A DNA stretch of 64,000 nucleotides. It comes from Dokdonella_A sp049583635 (GTDB lineage: Bacteria > Pseudomonadota > Gammaproteobacteria > Xanthomonadales > Rhodanobacteraceae). Positions within the stretch are counted from its first letter, which is position 1. Each line of letters begins with the position of its first letter. The translations under genes and the position numbers were made by a program. The stretch spans positions 8,370-72,369 of the forward strand of contig JBAUWF010000067.1 of assembly GCA_049583635.1 (NCBI GenBank), in the 5' to 3' direction. Positions 16,655 to 25,740 of the stretch are shown in pieces. Under the pieces are notes generated by a model. That model saw only the letters and a program-made list of their open reading frames with translations, was not told where the DNA came from and did no database searches.

Positions 16655-17911
16655 TCAGCCTTTCTTTAGACCCTGATTCTTCAGCGCCTCGAGCCCAGCG
16701 AGGTTCAGGCTCGCCACGGCAGCCTTGATCTCGTCGATGCTGTCGGCGTCGCCCGATACTTTCACGGCGAAGCGGTCGCCGAGCACGATGCCGTATTCGC
16801 CATGATGGGTCTGGTTGTCCCAGCTTTCGTTGATTAGCCGGCCGTTGTCCTTGTAGGTCTTGTCGTAGCCGTGGTCGGTTTCCTTGTCGCTTTCGACACC
16901 GACCCAGCCGGCCAGCGCCATGATGCCCTTGGCGCCGCCCATGTCGGTGATTTCGAGATGGAGATTCTTGTGTGCGCCATCCGAATAATTTGCCTTGGCC
17001 TCGGAGATCTGCATGCCGAGCGCGCCGTTGCGTTCGGCGGAAAGATCGGTGCGCTTCAAACCGGCCAGGGTTTCCGGCACGAATGGCTTGAGCTGCGCGG
17101 GCGCGAGCGCTTCAACTCGATCTCCACCGCCCATCAAGGTGCCGAGCATCTTGCCGGTAGCTGTGGCCTGGGCGTTCGCATCGCCTGATTTCTTCGCCGC
17201 ATCCATTTCCTTGCCGGCCTTTTCCATGCTCTGGCCCAGGGCTGCAAGACGGCCGAGCGGGCTGCTCTGATCGATCGTTACATCACCCGAGCTGTCCGGC
17301 TGGCTCGCGCCGAGCCCGCTCATGGAGGCGCTTGTACCGACTGTCGCTGCGATGACAAGGCCGACAATCCAGCTCAACACGATTGCGATGACGACACTGG
17401 CGACGGTGTAGCCGGCGGTCTTGTCGACCGGGCATTTCATCGTGTGCGGCAGACCGAGATACAAGAGGTAAATGCTGTAGATGCCGCCGGCAAGGAGGAT
17501 CAGCCACCACAACCACGGGACGAGATAGCCGATCCCTGCGACCCAGCCCGCAGTCCACGCATAGGTGACCGCTTTCAATGCTTCGAGGCGGTTTTTCTGG
17601 CCACCGAAACTCGACGCCAGCGCGTCGACGATCAAAGCCATGATGTAGACCAGTACCAGACTCAAAGCATAGGTCACAATCATGTGGCCGATACCCGCGC
17701 CGATCGGCACCCGCACGTGAATGCCGAAGGCGCCGTAACCGATCAGGCTCGACTTGATGAAACTGAAAACCGCCGGGATCGCCGCCAGCCAGAGAATGTA
17801 GCCGGTGTAGAGGCCGGCCACCGTTTCCGGTTCCGCTGCGATCAGCGGCCACTCGCTTCTGGGCGTGGTCAGGATGTTCTTGACGCGCGTGATCAATTTG
17901 CTGAAATCCAT
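16655..17911 (-). CDS. Yip1-family membrane protein with soluble C-terminal domain
   Basis: The 418-residue protein has a Yip1-type N-terminal half. It begins MDFSKLITRVKNILTTPRSEW, followed by about five hydrophobic segments to residue 200, including a LLYLGLPHTMKCP motif typical of the family. The C-terminal 200 residues are soluble and not assigned; they look like an alpha/beta domain with KANYSDGAHKNLHLEITDMGG. The ATG at 17911 has GGGGAG nine bases upstream, which decides against the longer start. Bacterial Yip1 proteins have no defined role. The extra soluble domain is longer than in the minimal family. Confidence 0.8.
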   Translation of the reverse strand: MDFSKLITRVKNILTTPRSEWPLIAAEPETVAGLYTGYILWLAAIPAVFSFIKSSLIGYGAFGIHVRVPIGAGIGHMIVTYALSLVLVYIMALIVDALASSFGGQKNRLEALKAVTYAWTAGWVAGIGYLVPWLWWLILLAGGIYSIYLLYLGLPHTMKCPVDKTAGYTVASVVIAIVLSWIVGLVIAATVGTSASMSGLGASQPDSSGDVTIDQSSPLGRLAALGQSMEKAGKEMDAAKKSGDANAQATATGKMLGTLMGGGDRVEALAPAQLKPFVPETLAGLKRTDLSAERNGALGMQISEAKANYSDGAHKNLHLEITDMGGAKGIMALAGWVGVESDKETDHGYDKTYKDNGRLINESWDNQTHHGEYGIVLGDRFAVKVSGDADSIDEIKAAVASLNLAGLEALKNQGLKKG

Positions 17912-18108
17912 GATACGACTCCCCATCGTGATGGAAAGATATGTCGTGTCGTCATGTGGTGACGAGCGGCCATTCTAGGCCAAGATCGCGTGCATTGTGG
18001 CGCAGTATCGTACCCGGCTTCGTGCGCTTGCGCACGTCGATGGCGTGACCGGGTTGGCGCATGTGTGCCCTGCTAGACTGTGTCGCTTTCAGCGCCGGAA
18101 ATCCAGCC

Positions 18109-18318
18109 ATGCCGCGATCCGATCCCGCAGCGCAAGAACCTGTTCAGGCCAATGCCGAAAACCGTTATCGCGTAACGAATGCCGACTTGCCGCTGAGCTG
18201 CCCGATGCCCGGTATGTCATTGTGGAATTCGCATCCCAAGGTGTATCTGCCGATTGCCGATCAGGGCGGTCACGCACGATGTCCGTACTGCGGGGCCGAA
18301 TTCGATCTTGAAGGTTAG
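18109..18318 (+). CDS. Small zinc-finger (CHCC-type) protein
   Basis: The 69-residue product ends with the CHCC zinc-finger pattern: a cysteine in LSCPMPGMSLWNSHP, the following histidine, then CPYC near the C-terminus. This is the family related to the NDUFS6 subunit tail and common as a stand-alone small protein in proteobacteria. The ATG at 18109 follows GGAAATCCAGCC. The gene runs directly into the glycosyltransferase gene, which starts eight bases after its stop, suggesting one transcript. Its partner and role are unknown. Confidence 0.85.
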   Translation: MPRSDPAAQEPVQANAENRYRVTNADLPLSCPMPGMSLWNSHPKVYLPIADQGGHARCPYCGAEFDLEG

Positions 18319-18325
18319 ACGACCC

Positions 18326-19438
18326 GTGGGGCAGCGCCGCCTGACGGTTGTGCAGCTGATCCCCGCGCTCGAATCGGGCGGGGCGGAGCGTTCTGCCTTG
18401 GAGGTAGCCCAGGCGCTGTGCGCGGCGCACCATCGATCGATCGTGGTATCCGCGGGTGGACGAATGCTGCCGCGACTGCTTGAGCAAGGCAGCGAGCATG
18501 TGACCCTGCCGATCGGGCACAAATCACCCGGCAGCTTGCGCCATGTTGCGGCGTTACGCCGGCTCATGGTCGAATCCGGCGCCGACATCGTGCACGCGCG
18601 CTCGCGTTTGCCGGCCTGGCTCGGGCGCATGGCGATGACCGGGCTCGCCTCGCCGCCGCATTTTCTGACCACGATGCACGGCCTTAATGCGCCCGGCTGG
18701 TACAGCGCCGTCATGGTGCGGGGCGAACGCGTCATCTGCGTCTCCAACACCGTGCGCGATCACATATTGCATTACTACCCGCGAACCGACCCGAACCGCC
18801 TGGTATTGATTCCGCGCGGGATCGATCCGACCGCATTTCCGTTCGGTTATCGCCCGGACGACGAGTGGCGGCAGCGGTTTTTCGACGAATTTCCACAGCT
18901 CGGCGATGCCCCGCTGCTGACCTTGCCGGGACGTGGCACACGGCTCAAAGGCCATGCGCACGCCATCAAGCTGCTGGCTGCGCTCAAGGCGCGTGGTATC
19001 GAGACCAGGCTGCTGCTGCTCGGCGCGCGTGAGGTCGGACGCGAGGCTTATGTTGGCGAGCTCGAACGGCAGGCCCGCACACTCGGTGTTGCCGACGATG
19101 TCATGATCAGCCCGCCGCGCGACGATGTACGCGATGTTTACGCCGTGTCCGATCTGGTCTTGCAGCTTTCCGACAAGCCCGAATCATTCGGTCGCACCGT
19201 GATCGAGGCATTGGCGCTATGCCGCCCGGTGCTCGGCTTCGCCCACGGCGGTGTCGGCGAATTGCTGGCCGAGCTGTATCCGGCTGGTCGCGTGCCGGCC
19301 GGTGATGACGCAAGGCTCGTCGAACGCGCCGCCGAACTGTTGCGCCTGGCGCCGCCGATCGCACCACTGAAGCGTTATCAACTGGTCGACATGCAGCAGG
19401 CCACGCTGAACCTGTATTCGCAGATTACCGACGTGTGA
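18326..19438 (+). CDS. Family 4 glycosyltransferase (GT-B), probably LPS core
   Basis: The 370-residue protein has the GT-B layout. The N-terminal domain contains VQLIPALESGGAERSALE, and the C-terminal glycosyltransferase-1 domain contains GRGTRLKGHAHAIKLL and the donor-site motif SDKPESFGRTVIEALA with the expected E-x7-E spacing. The GTG at 18326 is chosen because it lies just past the stop of the upstream zinc-finger gene with GAAGG before it. Six bases after its stop the O-antigen ligase gene begins. The neighbourhood (O-antigen ligase, LpxL, WaaA) suggests addition of a sugar to the LPS core, but donor and acceptor are not known. Confidence 0.88.
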   Translation: MGQRRLTVVQLIPALESGGAERSALEVAQALCAAHHRSIVVSAGGRMLPRLLEQGSEHVTLPIGHKSPGSLRHVAALRRLMVESGADIVHARSRLPAWLGRMAMTGLASPPHFLTTMHGLNAPGWYSAVMVRGERVICVSNTVRDHILHYYPRTDPNRLVLIPRGIDPTAFPFGYRPDDEWRQRFFDEFPQLGDAPLLTLPGRGTRLKGHAHAIKLLAALKARGIETRLLLLGAREVGREAYVGELERQARTLGVADDVMISPPRDDVRDVYAVSDLVLQLSDKPESFGRTVIEALALCRPVLGFAHGGVGELLAELYPAGRVPAGDDARLVERAAELLRLAPPIAPLKRYQLVDMQQATLNLYSQITDV

Positions 19439-19444
19439 GGAACG

Positions 19445-20722
19445 GTGCGCGCGCCTCTGCCTACCTACTGGCCTCCGGCATTGTCCGACTGGCGTGTACT
19501 TGTCGTGCTCGCCGTAATGGTCCTTTTGCCGGTCGGGCGCGCCGCGGAACTGCCCATAGCGATCGGCGCGATCGCGGCGTTTGTGCTGCTGTGCACCCGA
19601 CGACGCGCGCTGTTTCGATCGCCCGGCGCATGGCTCTTGTTGTCATTGTTCGCTTGCTACTGGGTTCCCGCGCTGCTTTCAACTATCGGCGCCGTCGCAC
19701 CGATGAAGACCTGGTCCACGGTTGCGGCAAGTCTGCGTTTCCTGCCGTTCGCGTTGTTCGCGCTGGTTGCCCTGAGCGCCCACTCGATGTGGCGCCCGCT
19801 GATCGCATCGATCGGTATCGTCGTACTCGTCTGGCTACTCGACGCCTGGATGCAGATGCTCACCGGTTTCAGTCTTGGCGGCGCGGCGGGACCGGAGCGC
19901 TTTTCCGGCGTGTTCGGTGCCGACAATCTGAAGCTCGGGCCGGTGCTGGCGACGCTGTCGCCTTTCGTGCTGCTTGCCGCACGCGCGCGTTACGGTCGAA
20001 GTGGCCTTGCTGTGGCTTTCATCGTGCTGCTGGTGCCGATTCTGCTGGCCGGATCGCGCGCGGCGTGGGTTTCCTTCGGGCTGGTCATGGTCATGATCGC
20101 TTGGCAGGAGACGCGAAACTGGCCGCAATTCCTGGTCATCTCGGCGCTGGCTGTCGGCTGCGCACTCACTGGAGGAGTGATTGCCCTGATCAATTCGCAT
20201 CGATTCGATGCGCGTTGGGATCGTAGCCTGCTCGCGCTTGACGGAACCTTCCAGAGCGTAGATGAAGCGTCGGCAGGCCGCCTCAGTATCTGGCGCGACG
20301 CTTTGGCGATGAGTCGGGCACACCCGCTAACCGGCGTCGGCGTGCGAGGCTTCCGCTACGCCTATCCGGACTACGCGACGCCGGGCGATCGCTTTGTCGA
20401 TCGCGACAGTGGTACCGGCGCCTTGCATGCGCACCAGATCGTGCTCGAGATACTCAGCGAGACCGGCGTGTTCGGGCTCATGTTGTGGTTGGCTGGCGCA
20501 TTTCTGGCGATCCATGCGTGGTCTCGCGCGAACCCGATCGCACGCGAGCGGGCGCGGGCGCCCGCGCTGGCGTTGGTCGCCATGTGTTTTCCGGTCAACA
20601 GCCACTTCGCATTCTATTCGGCCTGGTGGGGCCTGTTGTTCTGGTGGCTAGTCGCGCTGTACTGCGCCGCGCTCGGCGCGCAAGAGCGAGCGTCGAGAGA
20701 AGAGGGTAAGGGCTGGGGGTGA
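19445..20722 (+). CDS. O-antigen ligase family protein (WaaL/Wzy-C type)
   Basis: The 425-residue inner-membrane protein has about eleven hydrophobic segments. The large periplasmic loop before the last helices contains GRLSIWRDALAMSRAHPLTGVGVRGF and HAHQIVLEILSETG, the signature of the Wzy_C/WaaL superfamily. Such enzymes join polymerised O-antigen to lipid A-core on the periplasmic side of the membrane. The GTG start at 19445 has GAGGAA just upstream. It follows the family 4 glycosyltransferase in the same operon. Distinguishing ligase from polymerase is not certain by sequence alone, so I give no symbol. Confidence 0.85.
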   Translation: MRAPLPTYWPPALSDWRVLVVLAVMVLLPVGRAAELPIAIGAIAAFVLLCTRRRALFRSPGAWLLLSLFACYWVPALLSTIGAVAPMKTWSTVAASLRFLPFALFALVALSAHSMWRPLIASIGIVVLVWLLDAWMQMLTGFSLGGAAGPERFSGVFGADNLKLGPVLATLSPFVLLAARARYGRSGLAVAFIVLLVPILLAGSRAAWVSFGLVMVMIAWQETRNWPQFLVISALAVGCALTGGVIALINSHRFDARWDRSLLALDGTFQSVDEASAGRLSIWRDALAMSRAHPLTGVGVRGFRYAYPDYATPGDRFVDRDSGTGALHAHQIVLEILSETGVFGLMLWLAGAFLAIHAWSRANPIARERARAPALALVAMCFPVNSHFAFYSAWWGLLFWWLVALYCAALGAQERASREEGKGWG

Positions 20723-20765
20723 GGGCGCGGAAACCTTTGCGCACGCGTAAGCTGGAAAATTCGAA

Positions 20766-20800
20766 AAAGCGCTCTCGTCGCGAGATCGCCGTCGCGCTTT
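20766..20800. terminator. Hairpin between convergent O-antigen ligase and lpxL genes
   Basis: AAAGCGC at 20766-20772 pairs with GCGCTTT at 20794-20800, and inside it TCTCG-TCG-CGAGA forms a second perfect hairpin at 20773-20785. There is no long T tract. Its position between two converging genes makes a bidirectional stop plausible. Confidence 0.4.
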
Positions 20801-20848
20801 GCGTCGCAATCCTTCGTGCCCCCTTCTCTCAGCGCTCGGCTCTCGGCC

Positions 20849-21772
20849 CTACCGATACAACGGCGGCGTACCGACCGGCCGCGTCTTGAAACGTTTGTGC
20901 ATCCACAGATATTGCGTCGGGGCCTCGCGGACCATCTGCTCGATGTACAGGTTCACGCGCGCGGTGTCGTTCGCGGCATCGGCGCTCGGGAAGTCGGCCA
21001 TCGGCGGCTCCAGGCGCAATGCGTAGCCGCCTTCGGGCAGCCGTTGGTGGAAAAACGGAATTACCAAGGCGTCAGAAAGCCGGGCCAGGTGATGGGTCGC
21101 AGTGATCGTCGCGGCGGGCACACCGAAGAACGGCGCGAATACCGAGTCCTTGCCGCGCATGTCCTGATCCGGTGCGTACCAGATGATACCGCCGGCCTTC
21201 AGGTAGCGGACGCAAGCGCGGATCTCGTTCTTGGCAAACATCGCATCCGCGTAGGCCAATCGCGCGCGTTTGATCGCCCATTCAAACGCGGCGTGCGTAT
21301 GCGCACGGTACATTCCGGCGATGCGCAGGCGTTGCGATAGCAGACGGGCGCACAGTTCCAGATGTGAAAAATGCGCACCAACCAACAATACGCCGCGGCC
21401 TTGCGCGCGTGCGAACTTGAGATGCTCAAGCCCTTCTATGTTGACAGGAATGCGTGCGACAGCGTGTGCCGAGCCGAGCCACGCGAATGCAAACTCGACC
21501 AGCATCCGGCCGGAATCGCGCAGGTTGGCTTTGAGCATGTGCGCCCGCGCACTCGAATCGAGTTGCGGAAAGCACAGTTCGAGATTGCGTGCGGCAATGT
21601 CGCGCCGTTCCGTGAGCAGGCGCTCGGCGAGCCAACCCAGGGTTTTGGCGAGACGCATCAACCACCGGTAGGGCAGTCGCGCGATGAGCCAGATGGCGGC
21701 CAGACCAATCCACGCCGGCCAATGGCGTGGTGCGAGCAGTGCGTAGTGAAACGGTGGCACCCGTTGCGACAT
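20849..21772 (-). CDS. LpxL/HtrB-type lipid A late acyltransferase
   Basis: The enzyme adds a secondary acyl chain to Kdo-lipid A (or a close lipid) at the inner membrane. The 307-residue length and layout fit the LpxL/LpxM family: one N-terminal hydrophobic anchor, then VGAHFSHLELCARL with the catalytic H-x4-E dyad, the YRAHTHAAFEW region, and WYAPDQDMRGKDSVFAPFFGVPA. The ATG at 21772 is preferred to the longer frame because it precedes the family N-terminus. It is divergent from waaA, which supplies the Kdo residues these acyltransferases need. LpxL and LpxM cannot be told apart here. Confidence 0.9.
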   Translation of the reverse strand: MSQRVPPFHYALLAPRHWPAWIGLAAIWLIARLPYRWLMRLAKTLGWLAERLLTERRDIAARNLELCFPQLDSSARAHMLKANLRDSGRMLVEFAFAWLGSAHAVARIPVNIEGLEHLKFARAQGRGVLLVGAHFSHLELCARLLSQRLRIAGMYRAHTHAAFEWAIKRARLAYADAMFAKNEIRACVRYLKAGGIIWYAPDQDMRGKDSVFAPFFGVPAATITATHHLARLSDALVIPFFHQRLPEGGYALRLEPPMADFPSADAANDTARVNLYIEQMVREAPTQYLWMHKRFKTRPVGTPPLYR

Positions 21773-21914
21773 CGGATGGATTATGCGGGAAGAGGCGCGG
21801 GCGGCAAGCAGTGAGCAGTTCGCCCACACGACGGACAGTCACCCTCGACCTCTCGCCGCTCGTACCTCACAGCTCACAGCTATACTGCCAGCGCCGTAGT
21901 TATCCACCCGGATC

Positions 21915-23213
21915 GTGTTCCAGCGCCTGCTCTACACGCTCACCATGTACCTGCTTACGCCGGTCATCCTGTACCGGCTAGCGGCGCGCGGGTTGCGCTA
22001 CCCGGATTATTTCGAACGCTGGCGCGAGCGCTTCGGATTCTTTCCAGACCCGGGCTTGCGCGACAGCATCTGGGTGCATGCGGTGTCGGTCGGCGAGGTC
22101 AATGCGGCGGTTCCGTTGATCGAGGCGTTGATGCAGCGTTACCGCAACGTGCCTTTGGTCATAACCACGGTGACGCCGACCGGCTCGGAGCGCGTGCAGA
22201 AGCTGTTCGGGGAACGCGCATTTCATGTCTACCTGCCATACGATCTTACCGCGTCGATCGAACGCTTCCTGGACCGCGTGCGACCGCGTCTGGCGGTAGT
22301 CATGGAAACTGAAATCTGGCCGAACCTGTTCATGACCTGCAACGGGCGCGGCATTCCCATTGTGGTTGCCAATGCGCGCTTGTCGGAGCGATCGTTGCGC
22401 GGGTACGGTCCGGTACGGCCGATGGCGCGACGTGCAATCCGCTGCGCGAATTTTGTCGCGGCGCAATCGCCGTCCGATGCCGAACGCCTGCGTGCGCTGG
22501 GCACGCCGCCTCAGCGAATGGCGGTAGTCGGCAATCTGAAGTTCGATATGGCATTGCCTGACGGCGTGCGTGAGCGCGGCGAACAATACCGCTCTGCCTG
22601 GGGCGAACATCGGCCGGTGTGGATCGCGGCGAGCACGCACGAGGGCGAGGAACTGGCGGTGCTCAAGGCGCATACCGCGGTTCTGCGCCGCTTTCCAGAT
22701 GCGTTGCTGCTGGTGGCGCCGCGTCATCCCGAACGCTTTCGTCTTATCGCCACTTCGTGTCGGGCGCTTGGATTTCGTACCGAGACGCGCAGCGAAGACG
22801 AGCGTCCCGATCCATCCTGCCAGTGTTTCGTCATCGATACGATGGGTGAACTCATGGGTTTCTACGCCGGTGCCGACGTTGCCTTCGTCGGCGGCAGCCT
22901 GGTGCCGGTTGGGGGACATAACCTTCTCGAACCCGCAGCACTGATGAAGCCGGTACTGGTCGGGCCGCACACATTCAATTTTGCCGAGATTACCGAGGGC
23001 CTGATTGCGGCTTACGCCGCGCGACGCGTCGCGGACGCCGATGCGCTCGGCCCGGCGATCGTGCGCCTGCTCGCGCGCGAGCAGGAACGTCGTTCCATGG
23101 GCGAGGCGGCGCGCGCGGTCATGGAGCGCGAGCGCGGCGCAGTCGAGCGCACCATTACGATCATCGAGCGCGTACTCGCCGAGGCGGCTACCGAAAGCCC
23201 TGCTCACGGCTGA
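21915..23213 (+). CDS. waaA: 3-deoxy-D-manno-octulosonic acid (Kdo) transferase
   Basis: WaaA transfers Kdo from CMP-Kdo to lipid IVA. The 432-residue protein has an N-terminal membrane anchor, then the family segments RWRERFGFF, SIWVHAVSVGEVNAAVPLI, PTGSERVQ, YLPYD and METEIWPNL. The C-terminal nucleotide domain has FVGGSLVPVGGHNLLEPAA. The annotated GTG at 21915 and an ATG at 21945 are both possible; the longer form keeps the whole anchor. It lies in the LPS cluster next to the LpxL-type gene and converges with tolC across a hairpin. Confidence 0.96.
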   Translation: MFQRLLYTLTMYLLTPVILYRLAARGLRYPDYFERWRERFGFFPDPGLRDSIWVHAVSVGEVNAAVPLIEALMQRYRNVPLVITTVTPTGSERVQKLFGERAFHVYLPYDLTASIERFLDRVRPRLAVVMETEIWPNLFMTCNGRGIPIVVANARLSERSLRGYGPVRPMARRAIRCANFVAAQSPSDAERLRALGTPPQRMAVVGNLKFDMALPDGVRERGEQYRSAWGEHRPVWIAASTHEGEELAVLKAHTAVLRRFPDALLLVAPRHPERFRLIATSCRALGFRTETRSEDERPDPSCQCFVIDTMGELMGFYAGADVAFVGGSLVPVGGHNLLEPAALMKPVLVGPHTFNFAEITEGLIAAYAARRVADADALGPAIVRLLAREQERRSMGEAARAVMERERGAVERTITIIERVLAEAATESPAHG

Positions 23214-23221
23214 TGGATCGT

Positions 23222-23241
23222 GCCGCGTCGTGTGACGCGGC
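23222..23241. terminator. Perfect hairpin between convergent waaA and tolC
   Basis: GCCGCGTC at 23222-23229, loop GTGT, then GACGCGGC at 23234-23241 form a perfect eight-base stem in the 27-base gap between the two stop codons. There is no T run, so it may be a bidirectional, Rho-assisted or structural stop. Confidence 0.5.
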
Positions 23242-24626
23242 TATTCGAGCAGCGAGTTGACCAGTTGCAAGTCGCGCAGCTGGATCACGCCGGCCGATTG
23301 CTTGAGTTTGAGACCATTGAGCACAAAGCTGTGACGTGCCTGCGAGTAGTCGCTCTGCGCCTGCAGCAATTGCTGCTGGCTGATCAGCACGTCGACAATC
23401 GTGCGCGTGCCGACTTCATAACCGGCCTGGGTGGCGTCGAGCGAGCTCTTCGCTGAAACGACGGCCTGCTTGCGCGCTTCCACCTCGCTGGCCCCGGCGA
23501 TCACGGCGCGGTAGTTGCTGCGCGTATCGCGCACGACCATGCGGCGCTGCAATTCGTACTGATCCTGCGCAAAGTCGCGGTTGTAGACTGCCTGGCGCAC
23601 GCGCGACTGGGTCAACCCACCGGTGAACAACGGCACGTTCAGCGCAAACCCGATCGCAGTGTCGGACCGGGTGCTGTTGGTATGAATCTCGCCGCCGTAT
23701 TGCGCGGAATTCTGGTCGGCCCAGGTCGGTGAACGAGTGTAGACGATCTGACCGGTAATGGTCGGCAGATAGCCGGCACGCGCGGTTTTCACGTTGTCGC
23801 CGGCGGCATCGAGCTGGAACGCAAACGAGCTCAATGTCGGGTTCTCCTTGAGCGCGACGTCGACCCACGCCGAAGGATCGTTCGGTTTCGGATGATCGAG
23901 CGGCAGATCATCGCGCAGCGTCTTCAGGTTGCCTGGCTCCTTGCCGGTCAACTGGCGCAGGCCTTCGCGTGCGTCGTCGACGGCATTCTGCGCGGCGATC
24001 ACGTTGGCGATTGCGGAATCGTGATTGGCCTTGGCGTCGTTGACGTCGGTGATCGCCGACAGGCCCACCTCGAAGCGTTGTTGCGCCTGTTCGAGTTGAC
24101 GATTGAGCGCCTCTTCGTTGGATTTTGCGAATTTGAGCGCGTCCTCGGCAGTCAGTACGGCGAAGTAGGCCGTGGCGACGCGGATATACAGATCCTGCGC
24201 GGCGGCTTCATAGGTTGCATCGCCGGCGTTGGCCTGGGCCCTGCTGGCCGCGAGCCCGGTCCATTGGCTGATGTCGAGGATGCTCTGAGTCAACGTACCG
24301 TTCAGGGTGCGTCCGTAACTGCGCGAGGATGATGTAATCGGCACCAGCACGAGGTTGCCGTTGGCATCGGTAAAGAACTGCTCGTTGGTTCCGCTGCCAT
24401 GGCTCCTCTGATAGTTCAGGCTCGCGTTGATCTGCGGCAGCAATTGCGAGCGCGCCTGATCGACACCTTCCTCGGTGGCGTACTTGGTCGCTTCGGCCCC
24501 CGCGAGCTGTGGATCGGATGCGCGCGCCTGCTGGTATATCTGCAGCAGATCTTCGGCATGTCCGGCAGACGTGCCCGTAACCAGTATCAGGACCAGGGCG
24601 ATCGGCAAACAGCGAATGCGAATCAT
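23241..24626 (-). CDS. tolC: TolC-family outer-membrane channel protein
   Basis: TolC forms the outer-membrane and periplasmic exit duct for type I secretion and drug efflux pumps. The 461-residue product has a signal peptide ending near SAGHAE, then the two TolC repeats. The N-terminal half starts EDLLQIYQQARASDPQL, with QAQQRFEVGLSAITDVNDAKA in the first coiled-coil. The second repeat has YEVGTRTIVDVLISQQQLLQAQ. The ATG at 24626 has GAGGA upstream and precedes the signal peptide. The pcm-like gene lies 41 bases upstream on the same strand. No inner-membrane pump is in the window, so its partners are encoded elsewhere. Confidence 0.93.
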   Translation of the reverse strand: MIRIRCLPIALVLILVTGTSAGHAEDLLQIYQQARASDPQLAGAEATKYATEEGVDQARSQLLPQINASLNYQRSHGSGTNEQFFTDANGNLVLVPITSSSRSYGRTLNGTLTQSILDISQWTGLAASRAQANAGDATYEAAAQDLYIRVATAYFAVLTAEDALKFAKSNEEALNRQLEQAQQRFEVGLSAITDVNDAKANHDSAIANVIAAQNAVDDAREGLRQLTGKEPGNLKTLRDDLPLDHPKPNDPSAWVDVALKENPTLSSFAFQLDAAGDNVKTARAGYLPTITGQIVYTRSPTWADQNSAQYGGEIHTNSTRSDTAIGFALNVPLFTGGLTQSRVRQAVYNRDFAQDQYELQRRMVVRDTRSNYRAVIAGASEVEARKQAVVSAKSSLDATQAGYEVGTRTIVDVLISQQQLLQAQSDYSQARHSFVLNGLKLKQSAGVIQLRDLQLVNSLLE

Positions 24627-24667
24627 CGATTCAATCCTCAAAAAAACATGATGGTGCGTCGGATGGG

Positions 24668-25321
24668 TCACAGCAGGAAACGACGCGGTGGCCCGGCATG
24701 ATTCAGATAAGGCAGGTCGGTCTCGAACAGGCTTTCGTCGCGCCAGTGGGTTTCGTTGATGCGTGTGGTCATGATTGCCTGCATGGCTGGCGATTCACCG
24801 ACCACGGCGAACAGGCGTCCGCCGGGACGGACCCATTCGCGAAACCGTTCGGGCAGTGCGTACACGGCGCCGGTCACGACGACCACATCGAATGTCTCGG
24901 TCGTCGTGAAGTTTTCGAGTGCGACAGCCACATCTATTCTGGCGTTGTGAACATGTGCCGCTGCGAGCCGTTCGCGGGCGGTTGCGGCGAGATCGGCGTG
25001 TTGTTCGATGCTGAACACAGTATGCGCAAGTCGCGCCATGCAAGCCGTAATGAAGCCTGAGCCGGTACCGATTTCCAGCACCCGCTCGTTCGGTGCCAGA
25101 GCGAGCGCCTGCAGCATTCGTCCCTCGATCACGGGTTTCATCATGGTTTCGCCGTGACCGATCGGCAGCGCCATGTCGGCAAAAGCCAGGTTGCGGTGCC
25201 GTGGCGCAACGAAATTCTCGCGTGCCACGTTGGCCAGCACGTCGAGTACCAGCGCATCAAGCACGTCCCAGGCGCGCACCTGATTTTCCACCATGTTCTG
25301 TCTTGCCCTTTCGATATCCAT
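24668..25321 (-). CDS. Protein-L-isoaspartate O-methyltransferase family protein
   Basis: The 217-residue product is a class I methyltransferase. The segment ARQNMVENQVRAWDVLD and the SAM-binding motif VLEIGTGSGFITACMARL are typical of the short Pcm branch that sits beside tolC in many gammaproteobacteria. Authentic Pcm repairs isoaspartyl residues in aged proteins; whether this branch does so is unproven. The ATG at 25321 has GGAAGAC six bases upstream and excludes a 58-codon extension. It is probably co-transcribed with tolC. Confidence 0.88.
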   Translation of the reverse strand: MDIERARQNMVENQVRAWDVLDALVLDVLANVARENFVAPRHRNLAFADMALPIGHGETMMKPVIEGRMLQALALAPNERVLEIGTGSGFITACMARLAHTVFSIEQHADLAATARERLAAAHVHNARIDVAVALENFTTTETFDVVVVTGAVYALPERFREWVRPGGRLFAVVGESPAMQAIMTTRINETHWRDESLFETDLPYLNHAGPPRRFLL

Positions 25322-25740
25322 GACTGTCTTCCATTTGCGATGTTGACCGAGCCTGCCCGGCGCGCACCACATCAAGTGCGCGAGTGGCTCGGCGAGAAAG
25401 TGCGCAGGCACCCGCGCTCTCCCCATCGGGCGAATCACCTTGACCGTCGCGACGCCGTTTCCCGAAGTGCCGGAAGTCATCGGGACCATCGACACCCGGC
25501 GTCCGCAGACGGCCGGCCGTTAGCCCGGACACGGACACTGCGGACACTGCCCGGCCCGCAGCGGCTGCATCGTGCGTACGCGCAACGACCAAATCTCTTG
25601 GTCACTGTTCGGCAAGCAAGGGCCGGGCCACAGCAAGCGACGGTGTACCGCGCTGGTTGCTGCATGCTCCGCACCCGCATGCCGATCTATTCATAAACTT
25701 GCGAGTATAGTATAATGGATAGACAGGTTTCATTCTGGAA
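25322..25740. other. 419-base divergent intergenic region
   Basis: This stretch separates pcm (minus) from the TetR gene (plus). Long frames cross it in several directions but none has a ribosome site, a recognisable domain or continuity with a gene, so I treat it as non-coding. The last 60 bases are markedly AT-richer than the surroundings and hold the TetR promoter. Confidence 0.5.
25711..25716 (+). promoter_or_regulatory. Probable -10 box of the TetR-family gene
   Basis: A perfect TATAAT sits 25 bases before the ATG in an AT-rich patch, with an overlapping TATAGT just before it. A matching -35 box is poor (TTCATA at 25690 would give a 15-base spacer). TetR regulators often bind their own promoter, and this segment is where such an operator would lie. 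Confidence 0.55.

Noticed and set aside
25154..25696. 180-codon frame between pcm and the TetR gene
   Set aside because: It overlaps pcm on the opposite strand, has no ribosome site and no known domain.
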